Shown piece by piece: positions 14,061 to 20,868 of a stretch of 29,659 bases of DNA. Under the pieces are notes generated by a model that was not told the DNA's origin, ran no database searches, and worked only from the letters and a program-made list of their open reading frames with translations. Both the position numbers and the translations under genes were made by a program. Position 1 is the first letter of the stretch, and each line of letters opens with the position of its first letter. The stretch comes from an uncultured Actinomyces sp. (lineage in GTDB: Bacteria > Actinomycetota > Actinomycetes > Actinomycetales > Actinomycetaceae): NCBI GenBank assembly GCA_902373545.1, contig CABKMZ010000019.1:1-29659 (forward strand). Reading direction: 5' to 3'.

Positions 14061-16796
14061 TCATCCTTTCAGGGACGAGGTGGGGGGATCATTGAGCTGG
14101 ATCCGCGCGGTTGTGCCCGCGAACAGACGCACCCAGTAGGCCCCCTTGATTGAGGGGACATGAAACGTGCAGGACTGCGTGAGACCCGAGCAGAAGTCCA
14201 GTTGCAGTCGGGCAATCTCCTCGCCGTCTTCGGCTCGGGCCGGCATGTAGGGCCCCGTCGACAACACCGCGACCAGTTCCGCCGTGCCGAGGAATCCCTC
14301 GCTCGTCACGCTCGCTGTCGCGTTGCGTCCTCCGAAGAAACGCCGGGGCAGCTTGAGCGTGTAAGACATCGTGGGCACCGGCGCGTCCAACTCAACCGTG
14401 ACCGGCGAACACACCCTCTCACTACCGAGGCCGACAACGACCGTGCCCACCGACACCTCTGTCACCGTATCCGCGTCGGCGATACGAACACCGCCATCTC
14501 GCCTGTAGGAGAACTTGTCGATCCTCATGCGTTCCGTGCGCCCGTCGACGCTCGACCACACGACCTCCATGAGGTAATCTCCACTCGGCCAGACCCACGA
14601 GACGCCCAGCTGTGACCCGAAGCGTTCCACCCTGACATCACGGGGCGCGGGCGCAGTACCAGCGACGACCGCCCGACCGGCCACGGCCTCGTCCCCATCC
14701 CATGTAAGCGGAACATAGAGACACACGCCTGGCTGCTCGTGGAGATCCATCGACTGCCGGTGAGCACTGCTGCGGATCACTCCGACAACCCGTGTACCGT
14801 TCAGCTCGTCAAGGCGCTTCACCGTCAGCCGGTCCCCTACCGACACAGGAGCGTCAGCGGGGAGCATCCACACGTCTGTCGTATAACCTGGAATATCCGT
14901 CCACTCAGCGCGAATCCCTGGCTTGCGGTTCGGCATCCGTATGTTCCCCAAGCGCAGGTCCTCCACGGGGCGCACGAGGCCGCGCGGAGTCACAGACACC
15001 GCCACCGTCTCCGAGAGCGCGGACCGTCCACCGACAACGTAATGGGCTTGAAGGAGCGCCGTATACGTCTGCCCCAGACGCAGACCATTGAGGCGCTGGC
15101 GCCCCTTCGTGGACACCGGAAAGGCACGTCGCGCCCCGTCCGCACCGACAAGCTCCACCGACACTCCGGTCGCCTGATCCGGGGTCCGCCAAAACACGGT
15201 TGCCTCCGTTGCCGTCACAACGACTCCGGTCTCGAAGGGGGGCGGCAGCACGGTCACCCGGGCTGTCGCGGGAGCGGAGTACTCACCCCCCTGGCGGAAG
15301 GCAAACACCGAGTAGAGGACATCCCTGGCCACCGCAGGTTTCTGGTCGAGAACCTGCTGGTCGCGCACAGTTGACGCGACCTGGAAGCCAGACGTCGGAT
15401 TCGCGGGAGTACCCGCCTCGCTGCGAACCACCGCAAAACACACGTCGTCGTCCCGAGTGCCCCTCCACGACACGAGCACTCCGCCCTTATCGGGATCGTA
15501 AGCGGCACTCACCTCAGCTGGCGGGTCAGGCGGGATCTGAAACAGGAGGTCCGAGATTTCCTCGTCTTCACGGTCGACCGAGCGCGCGTCGATTAACGCC
15601 ATCCTCGCACCGGCGTAATCCTTCATCGAGAGGGCCCGGCGGTAGGCGTCCATCGCCACGCTCTTGCGGTGTTCTGCGGCCGCGAGTGCCTCCCCCACCT
15701 GGGCGGCCAGTGCGCTCATCGCGTCATCCGTGGGGCTGGCGGCCAGCGCGGTGTAGGTCCTGCGCGCGCGTGCGAGAGCACCCGCAGCGATCATGTCCGT
15801 GACACTGGCGAGGTCCGGCGTCGGTTCGCTGGTCGGGACACGCGTGAGCAATCGTCGCGCGTCCAGATCTGCCAGGCCGCAGGACGTCAGGCGGCCCAGC
15901 GCTAGCGTCGGGGTGAGTCCCTGGCGCCGCAGTCGCTCCGCTTGATCAGCGAACCACGCCAGGACACAGGCGCGCATATCCGCGTCGTTCGAGCACTGTT
16001 CTTCGATCGCAGTAAGCGTCTTCTTAGCCATCTCCGAGGCATCATCCGAGCGGGCATTGGCGGCCAACTTCGACTGCCGCAGATCCGCCATATCTATCAC
16101 GCGACGCCTGTTGGCACCCATGACGGCACTCAGCTCATCGATGACACGAATGTCCGTCGGACGCACTGCACGCTCGTGGAGCACCAGCACATCCACAACG
16201 CTTCGATAGGAGGGATGTAACCTGATCTTGGAGGCCAGAGCATCCTTACATTCCTCCGAGACATCGACGCGCGGGCACACGCGGATGCCCTGCCCGGCGG
16301 CCGCCGCAGACAAATCACGATCCGTCATCGAAGAACCGATACCGCTGGATGTTGCGGCACGGCGCAAGTCCTCCGCGGTCAGGACGCCAATCGGGTTGTC
16401 CTGTTTGAGGGCCCGCACAAAGGCGTCGAGTTCCTCCTTGCCCGCCACCGATGCCTGTTTGTGCACGGCCGCCCACAACGTCGGGTCGTACAAGGACTCC
16501 CCCAGCGCCGTTTTCGTGGCCTTGAGCAGCTGACTAATCGTTAGGACGACGGGGATCCTCGATTTGTTAAGAAACATTTCGAGGCTCTTGATGTGTTTCG
16601 TCAGTTCAGCGCTCGATATGGTGGGAGTGAGAGCGAAGAGCACGGCGGCATCTGCTTTGGCTAGCGCCTGGATCTGGGCATTGCGGTCGCTCGTGTCGCT
16701 CAGCGCTCGTAGCGCGTCCGCGACGGAGGATTGCCAGGCAGTATTAGCCTTGTAGGGCTGAAGGACAGAGTCCCGATAGACTTTTTTGTCGAACAC
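14061..16796 (-). CDS. 911-residue helical and fibronectin-III-like repeat protein
   Basis: I cannot place this in a named family. Residues 1-340 are mostly helical; they include a KADAAVLFALTPTISSAEL segment near 47 and a cysteine-containing stretch near 174-183. A TPR-like helical region follows (about 327-420). After a proline-rich turn (PPDPPAEVS) come beta-sandwich repeats of fibronectin-III type (about 424-517, 520-604, 608-715, 716-805), each with a VSW, VFW, AEW or VSW strand and a Y-T/S-V turn. A distinct last domain runs to 911. No signal peptide is seen, so these repeats are probably cytoplasmic. The start is a GTG at 16796; AGAAGGAG lies upstream at a rather long spacing, and a TAG five codons back excludes an earlier start. 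It lies between the Hsp70 and GTPase genes and could be the chaperone's client, its J-protein substitute, or the recognition part of the system. Confidence 0.7.
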   Translation of the reverse strand: MFDKKVYRDSVLQPYKANTAWQSSVADALRALSDTSDRNAQIQALAKADAAVLFALTPTISSAELTKHIKSLEMFLNKSRIPVVLTISQLLKATKTALGESLYDPTLWAAVHKQASVAGKEELDAFVRALKQDNPIGVLTAEDLRRAATSSGIGSSMTDRDLSAAAAGQGIRVCPRVDVSEECKDALASKIRLHPSYRSVVDVLVLHERAVRPTDIRVIDELSAVMGANRRRVIDMADLRQSKLAANARSDDASEMAKKTLTAIEEQCSNDADMRACVLAWFADQAERLRRQGLTPTLALGRLTSCGLADLDARRLLTRVPTSEPTPDLASVTDMIAAGALARARRTYTALAASPTDDAMSALAAQVGEALAAAEHRKSVAMDAYRRALSMKDYAGARMALIDARSVDREDEEISDLLFQIPPDPPAEVSAAYDPDKGGVLVSWRGTRDDDVCFAVVRSEAGTPANPTSGFQVASTVRDQQVLDQKPAVARDVLYSVFAFRQGGEYSAPATARVTVLPPPFETGVVVTATEATVFWRTPDQATGVSVELVGADGARRAFPVSTKGRQRLNGLRLGQTYTALLQAHYVVGGRSALSETVAVSVTPRGLVRPVEDLRLGNIRMPNRKPGIRAEWTDIPGYTTDVWMLPADAPVSVGDRLTVKRLDELNGTRVVGVIRSSAHRQSMDLHEQPGVCLYVPLTWDGDEAVAGRAVVAGTAPAPRDVRVERFGSQLGVSWVWPSGDYLMEVVWSSVDGRTERMRIDKFSYRRDGGVRIADADTVTEVSVGTVVVGLGSERVCSPVTVELDAPVPTMSYTLKLPRRFFGGRNATASVTSEGFLGTAELVAVLSTGPYMPARAEDGEEIARLQLDFCSGLTQSCTFHVPSIKGAYWVRLFAGTTARIQLNDPPTSSLKG

Positions 16797-16827
16797 CGTG
16801 CTCGTCGCCTACTCCTTCTGATTGTTC

Positions 16828-18432
16828 CTAGGACCGGGTCGTGATCCCGGCAATCTGCTTCTTCGCTTTTTGCACGTCCTCCTGCGTCAGGATCGATACG
16901 GCGGCCTGCGCCCTGAAGGACTTACCTGTCGTCGGCTCGACGAGCACCAACGTGGCGACACCTTCCTCGGAAATCTCCAGGGTGACCTCAAGGGGGTCCC
17001 CCTTGCGCATCGGAGGCAGGCCATCAACGGTCGTGCTCGGCCCAGATACCATCGCCTTGTTGTCCGCCGGATTCTCAGACTCTGTTTCGCCGCCCTGCTC
17101 GTAGAGGGCAGACTCAACGCTCGTTTGACCATCGAAGAGAATGCCGGCCGTCATCGAGGCAGTGAGCGGTAGCGTCTCGTTCGCGTGCGCAAGGAAATAC
17201 ACATACTGCACGTAGTGACCGGCTGCGTCCTCCCTGGAGAGTTCAAGTCCCAGCCCACGCGACAACACGTTCGTCACCACGGTGCGCCGCGGGCCGAGGC
17301 TCGGCAGGGCACTCGATCCCGAGGCAACCTCCCCTGTTCCGGCGTCCATGTCGGCAAATCCAGGAGCGGGGATCTCACCCTGCCCGAAGATTGCCGCACC
17401 CTTGGCGACCGACAGATCGAAATCCGTGTTTTCTACGGTGAACCCTGCCCCGGTCAGCGCGTTCCTGATCATGGGCATGCGCGAGGAACCACCGACCAGG
17501 AGGTAACGGTCGATCTCCAGGCCGGGGAACTTGGCGCGCGCCGTGTCGATGACTCGGCGCGTAATATCTACCGTCTGGGTCACCAGGTGCGAGGTAGCCG
17601 CTTCGAACTCCTCTCGGGTCACTTCGACGCGTTCCTTCTTGTCCTCGTAGCGCAAGAGCAGATTGGTCGACGGTCGCACGGTGAGCATCTTCTTGGCATC
17701 CTCGACGGCAACGCGCAGCTCGGTCATGAAGTCATCGTCCATGGAGGGATCGTTATCGTCCTCAAGGCCCGCCTGCGCGATAAAACGCTGCAGGAAGATA
17801 TCCTCTAGGCACTGGTCCCAGTCGGCGCCGCCAAGTAGCCGGTTGCCATCAATGGCGATGACCTCGACCTCGTCGGCGCGCGTCTTGAGAATGGTTGTAT
17901 CGAAGGTACCGCCGCCGAGGTCGAAGACGAGTAGCGTCTGTTCTTCCTCCTGACGGGAGCACAGAGCGATGGCGGCCGCAACCGGCTCGGGGATAATACC
18001 AACGACATCCAGCCCGGCGATTTCTCCGGCCTGTTTGGTGGCCTGGCGTTCCTGTGTTCCGAAGTATGCGGGAACCGTGATGACGACCTTGTTGATATCC
18101 AGGCCGTTCTGGCTGTTCGCGTTGTTGACCAGTTCTTTGAGAATCAGCGCGGAAATAGACTCCGGCGTGTATTCCTGGTCTCTGAATTCGAGGGGGTATT
18201 CCTCGCCCATGTGGCGCTTAATAAGGGAGCAGGCGTTGTCCGGGTCGCTCACCTGTGTCTGCTTCGCTTGGCTGCCGATGTCGACAGTTCCGTCATCGTT
18301 GAAGTACACAACCGAGGGAGTCGTGTCTTCTCCGACGAAGTTCTTGACGATCTCCGCCATGCCGATGTCACTGATCATGGCCACTGCGGAGTACGTCGTC
18401 CCCAGGTCAATGCCATACACCTTGTCGCTCAT
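16828..18432 (-). CDS. Operon-specific Hsp70 (DnaK-like) without helical lid
   Basis: This 534-residue protein has a complete actin-like ATPase: GIDLGTTYSAVA (7-18), NFVGEDTTPSVVYF (31-44), EPVAAAIA (149-156), DLGGGTFD (171-178) and VGGSSRMP (313-320). Instead of the conserved DnaK linker, it has a Gly/Ser/Ala/Pro-rich stretch (about 353-382). A short beta domain (about 383-513) shows SRGLGLEL and LPPMRKGDP, and then a charged tail of about 20 residues. Bacterial housekeeping DnaK is about 610-640 residues with an alpha-helical lid, so the lid is missing. It is preceded by its own GrpE-like gene, 20 bases away, with AGGAAGGA before the ATG, and followed by the GTPase system. It is therefore an accessory Hsp70 probably dedicated to the neighbouring proteins. 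No J-protein or HrcA/HAIR-type control site is seen nearby. Confidence 0.9.
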   Translation of the reverse strand: MSDKVYGIDLGTTYSAVAMISDIGMAEIVKNFVGEDTTPSVVYFNDDGTVDIGSQAKQTQVSDPDNACSLIKRHMGEEYPLEFRDQEYTPESISALILKELVNNANSQNGLDINKVVITVPAYFGTQERQATKQAGEIAGLDVVGIIPEPVAAAIALCSRQEEEQTLLVFDLGGGTFDTTILKTRADEVEVIAIDGNRLLGGADWDQCLEDIFLQRFIAQAGLEDDNDPSMDDDFMTELRVAVEDAKKMLTVRPSTNLLLRYEDKKERVEVTREEFEAATSHLVTQTVDITRRVIDTARAKFPGLEIDRYLLVGGSSRMPMIRNALTGAGFTVENTDFDLSVAKGAAIFGQGEIPAPGFADMDAGTGEVASGSSALPSLGPRRTVVTNVLSRGLGLELSREDAAGHYVQYVYFLAHANETLPLTASMTAGILFDGQTSVESALYEQGGETESENPADNKAMVSGPSTTVDGLPPMRKGDPLEVTLEISEEGVATLVLVEPTTGKSFRAQAAVSILTQEDVQKAKKQIAGITTRS

Positions 18433-18452
18433 GCGAGGGTTCCTTCCTGATC

Positions 18453-19121
18453 TTATTCCTGGTTCGTGTTCGGCTCGTCAACCGAGCTGTCGAGGTCCGC
18501 GTCGTAGCGGTAGACGCTCACCTGCGCGGGCAGGAATGCGCGCTCCGCACCCGCACGGACGAGGCCTTGGCGAAGCACCTTTGCGACCGTCCAATCCAGC
18601 CCCTGCTCTCCCGTCCGCACAGTCTTGCGAGACGCATGCACAGACCTGTCGAATGGAGCCCCTGGTGCTGCTCCAACGGATTCAACGCCAACGAGGTCAA
18701 GTGTCTCGAGAAGCGCGTCGTGGAAATACTCAAACTCAACGTCGGCTCGGTATCCCTCCCCGTGAATCCGTGCAAGCTGCGCAGCGTCCGCGGACTGGGT
18801 AACAAGGATGGCAAGTCGCGTCAGTACAGGTCCGAGAAGCTGTTGCACCTGGTCAACCTGCAGGGATTCCACACGGTTCTGCAGCTTGCGCACCAGGTCC
18901 TCGTAAAACTCGGAACGATCACTCAACGCTCGCACGTTCTTATCCAAGCCGCCAAGCAGTTCCGCGATCTCAGCGTTCGTGACAGCGTCACCCTCGCTCA
19001 CCGGAGGGACGCTAGGTGCCTGCCCCCCACCCTCACATGGAATGGAACTATCGAGCGCCTCATTCGCCGCGCTGGGCGAAGGCACGGCCTCCTGGAAGAC
19101 CTCATCTTGCACGTCAGACAC
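18453..19121 (-). CDS. GrpE-like nucleotide exchange factor, first gene of operon
   Basis: The start chosen is the GTG at 19121, with GAAGGAAG just upstream; the frame is open to 19220 but without a ribosome site. That gives 222 residues. An acidic, flexible N-terminus (to about 70) is followed by a helical coiled region (NAEIAELLGGLDKNVRALS...LQNRVESL) and the GrpE-type C-terminal part: LLETLDLVGVE, GAPFDRSVHASRKTVRTGE, and RQGLVRAGAERAFLPAQVSVYRY, matching the GrpE FDP..H and RPA.V.V patterns. GrpE releases ADP from Hsp70. Its place directly before the Hsp70-like gene makes it that protein's exchange factor. Similarity is weak, as is usual for such paralogues, but context makes the call firm. 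Confidence 0.85.
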   Translation of the reverse strand: MSDVQDEVFQEAVPSPSAANEALDSSIPCEGGGQAPSVPPVSEGDAVTNAEIAELLGGLDKNVRALSDRSEFYEDLVRKLQNRVESLQVDQVQQLLGPVLTRLAILVTQSADAAQLARIHGEGYRADVEFEYFHDALLETLDLVGVESVGAAPGAPFDRSVHASRKTVRTGEQGLDWTVAKVLRQGLVRAGAERAFLPAQVSVYRYDADLDSSVDEPNTNQE

Positions 19122-19221
19122 ATTTCTTCCTTCAGTTACGGCATTATCGCAATGACCTAAGCTCGTTCTCTGACCACTTATTCTAACTCTTGACGCATAT
19201 GTGACAGCGACCTCATCCAAA
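19122..19221 (-). promoter_or_regulatory. Probable promoter region of the GrpE/Hsp70/GTPase operon
   Basis: The minus strand just upstream of the GTG start is AT-richer than its surroundings. TAGAAT (about 19179-19184) is a fair -10, with CTGTCA 16 bases earlier as a -35. GATAAT close to the start is an alternative. No CIRCE or HAIR repeat is visible, so heat-shock control by HrcA or HspR is not supported. These hexamers are weak evidence. Confidence 0.35.
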
Positions 19222-19409
19222 CCTTGGACAGCGGCGCAACCGTGCGCAATCCGAGGTGATGGGACCTGTCGCGTTGCTGCGGGATGACCCCGGTATGGAG
19301 GACGCGTGTGGGCGGCTCAGGGGCAGCATCATCGACCGCGCGGATGGTCGACCAGAGCAGACCTACACCCGCTTTGACAACGTCGACTCAGAAGTGGTGG
19401 CGTCAGCCA

Positions 19410-19509
19410 GACAGGCGGACGCCTGGGCCCCTTTACTGCGCAGGTTAACCCCACAGGTGGTAGTCCAGGCGGGCCGCCCACGGTGCCACCTATAGGGCCC
19501 AGCTGTGCA
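19410..19509. repeat. ~100-bp direct repeat, copy A
   Basis: This stretch starts at GACAGGCGGAC and ends at GCTGTGCA. It contains CTGCGCAGGTTAACCCCAC and CAGGTGGTAG, both nearly identical in copy B 430 bases later. GGGCCC-containing segments occur near both ends. It is non-coding and able to fold through GGTGG/CCACC arms. Confidence 0.8.
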
Positions 19510-19638
19510 TCATCGGGCTAGTACTGCCACATCTCGGGCCCAGGTGACACCGACAGTCAGCACAGAACCACCCGCCCACGACGAGTCACTCGAGCAACAC
19601 GTTTTGCCCACCCCCACGTTGGTCGCCACGATCTTCAA

Positions 19639-19702
19639 TACCAATTTTGGCGCACGAGCACGCCGAAAAGTCACCCTTTCAGCAACACGCAGTGTCCTAT
19701 AA
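19639..19702 (-). repeat. TCACCCTT/CAGCAACACG repeat, copy 1
   Basis: It contains GAAAAGTCACCCTTTCAGC then AACACG and GTGTCCTATAA, shared with copies at 20282 and 20371. On the minus strand TTTTCGGCG and CGCCAAAA can form a hairpin. The paired bases differ from those of the other copies but still pair. Confidence 0.7.
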
Positions 19703-19723
19703 TCTCGTAACCTATCCGCGACG

Positions 19724-19751
19724 TGATGTCCTATCGTGTTATAGGACATCA
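19724..19751. repeat. Perfect 11-bp palindrome containing the TGTCCTAT motif
   Basis: TGATGTCCTAT (19724-19734) and ATAGGACATCA (19741-19751) pair perfectly around CGTGTT. The TGTCCTAT core recurs singly at 19693 and 20436. It could be a regulator site or paired ends of a lost insertion sequence. Confidence 0.6.
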
Positions 19752-19843
19752 GGTGTGGGTCGGTGGTCAGTCCCAGGAGCGGCGGACGAATGTGCTCAGT
19801 TCAGGGGTGGCCTCATTGGCTCCAGGGGTGGCACCATCGGCCG

Positions 19844-19942
19844 GACAGGTGGCTGCTTGGGCCCCTTCATGCGCAGGTTAACCCCACAGGTGGTAGCCCA
19901 GGCAGGCCGCCCACACTGCCACCAAAAGGGCCCAGCTGCGCA
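19844..19942. repeat. ~100-bp direct repeat, copy B
   Basis: This is the second copy of the 19410-19509 repeat, in the same orientation, roughly 85 percent alike by eye. The most conserved part is GCGCAGGTTAACCCCACAGG followed by TGGTAG, then GGCCGCCCAC and GGGCCCAGCTG. Confidence 0.8.
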
Positions 19943-20030
19943 GGAACGGGTTAAGGCGACCAGTAAAAGGGCCCACGCGCACACCAGCCTCCCACCCCTC
20001 AGAGGCCAGAGAGCGGGCACCACACAAAAG

Positions 20031-20135
20031 TCGCACGTAATTTCCTTTGGTCAGTTTTCACTTGCGCCCTGAAACGTTGGAATTGCAACATCACTATTTC
20101 AATTCTTCAAAGGTTGACAGGGAAATTACGTGCGA
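20031..20135 (-). repeat. 105-bp element with inverted ends TCGCACGTAATT, copy 1
   Basis: Ends TCGCACGTAATTTCC (20031-20045) and GGAAATTACGTGCGA (20121-20135) are perfect inverse complements over 15 bases. Read on the minus strand it has an inner ATTCCAACG box and, after the right arm, CTTTTGTG. The copy at 26614-26720 shows the same ends, the same inner box at the same distance and a T-run, in the opposite orientation. It may be a structured small RNA with a closing stem, or a MITE-like element. Confidence 0.75.
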
Positions 20136-20281
20136 CATTGTTCAGCAACCACCCACAAGACCTGACCGGACCTGCCCGCACGACGGGCGCCGCAGGAAGC
20201 GGCACCCCGCACCCAGAAGCCAGGCACACAGAATCCACACACAGGGCACAATGCAGTATTGACAGGAACGAGGCAAACACG

Positions 20282-20351
20282 ACCAACTAAAAAAGTGACT
20301 TTCCCGCGCGACAAAGCCGAAAAGTCACCCTTCCAGCAACACGATCTGTCC
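20282..20351 (-). repeat. TCACCCTT/CAGCAACACG repeat, copy 2, with hairpin and T-run
   Basis: On the minus strand, GTGACTTT (20328-20321) and AAAGTCAC (20302-20295) form a stem, followed at once by six T's (20294-20289). That is the shape of a rho-independent terminator. The ACCAACTAAA start is shared with copy 3. Confidence 0.75.
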
Positions 20352-20370
20352 ATCCTCATAGTTGGTCCCA

Positions 20371-20445
20371 ACCAACTAAAATACCGACTTTCCCGCACCA
20401 GAAAGCCAAAAAGTCACCCTTCCAGCAACACGTAGTGTCCTATAA
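20371..20445 (-). repeat. TCACCCTT/CAGCAACACG repeat, copy 3
   Basis: The same order as copy 2: ACCAACTAAA, a GACTTTCCCGC arm, AAAAAGTCACCCTTCCAGC, AACACG, then AGTGTCCTATAA as in copy 1. The hairpin arms are GACTTT and AAAGTC. Just before it, GTTGGT and ACCAAC (20361-20376) form a small palindrome. Confidence 0.75.
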
Positions 20446-20514
20446 CCCCAGTGTCCTCTAACCCTGGCTATCCGCATGCTCGTAACCTATCCGCGAAGCG
20501 GAGCGCGTCCGGGC

Positions 20515-20548
20515 AAATAAAAATCCGACATCCGCTATCGGATGTCGG
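20515..20548 (-). terminator. Rho-independent terminator of tRNA-Ala
   Basis: On the minus strand CCGACATCCG and CGGATGTCGG (20548-20525) form a perfect 10-bp stem with a four-base loop, followed by ATTTTTATTT. It lies directly downstream of the tRNA-Ala gene. Confidence 0.88.
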
Positions 20549-20552
20549 CCTG

Positions 20553-20628
20553 TGGTGGAGCTAGGGGGATTCGAACCCCCGACCTTCTCATTGCGAACGA
20601 GACGCGCTACCAACTGCGCCATAGCCCC
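20553..20628 (-). tRNA. tRNA-Ala (CGC)
   Basis: A complete cloverleaf on the minus strand, with acceptor arms GGGGCTA/TAGCTCC that include the G3-U70 pair used by alanyl-tRNA synthetase. The anticodon loop TTCGCAA gives CGC, reading GCG codons. The T arm GGGGG-TTCGAAT-CCCCC is typical, and CCA is encoded (20553-20555). Confidence 0.95.
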
Positions 20629-20686
20629 AAGGACGGATATACCTTAGCACCCTCCGTAGTCTTCACGCAAGCCGACCGACATCAGC

Positions 20687-20742
20687 ACGCCTTCGCACCG
20701 TAGCCTTCGCACCGTAGCTACCGCGCCGTAGCTGCCGCACCG
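20687..20742. repeat. Four tandem copies of a 14-bp unit
   Basis: Units start at 20687, 20701, 20715 and 20729, with consensus TAGCTTCCGCACCG and a few substitutions. They lie in the non-coding gap between glpR and tRNA-Ala. Confidence 0.8.
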
Positions 20743-20815
20743 AAGATTCCACATAGAAGACGATATCGAGCAAGACACCCCACTCCCCCAGCGCCGCCAA
20801 GGTGTAGCGAACGAA

Positions 20816-20847
20816 CCGCGCCGCGAGCCAGGTGGCTCGCGGCGCGG
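20816..20847 (-). terminator. Strong hairpin after glpR-like gene
   Basis: CCGCGCCGCGAGCC (20816-20829) and GGCTCGCGGCGCGG (20834-20847) pair perfectly over 14 bases around the loop AGGT, 22 bases after the stop codon. No long T-run follows. It is a probable terminator of the galU-glp-GNAT-glpR block. Confidence 0.75.
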
Positions 20848-20868
20848 CATCAGCAGCTATGCGGCTCC

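Larger units (their letters stand above)
19222..20514. other. 1.3-kb gene-free region packed with repeats
   Basis: No open frame here reads as a protein family; the longest ones run through repeats. The space contains two ~100-bp direct repeats, three copies of a TCACCCTT/CAGCAACACG repeat with hairpins, several TGTCCTATAA and TAACCTATCCGC motifs, a perfect 11-bp palindrome, and a 105-bp element with inverted ends. It lies between the GTPase operon and the tRNA-Ala gene. Confidence 0.7.

Noticed and set aside
19122..19260. CIRCE or HAIR heat-shock operator before the GrpE/Hsp70 genes
   Set aside because: No TTAGCACTC-type or CTTGAGT-N7-ACTCAAG-type inverted repeat could be found.
19647..20072. 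141-codon plus-strand frame through the repeat region
   Set aside because: It crosses one ~100-bp repeat and has no family pattern; the similar peptide in the other copy simply reflects DNA similarity.
19222..20514. Possible CRISPR array in the repeat region
   Set aside because: Repeats differ in length and spacing, copies are few and carry hairpins with T-runs, and no cas gene is nearby.
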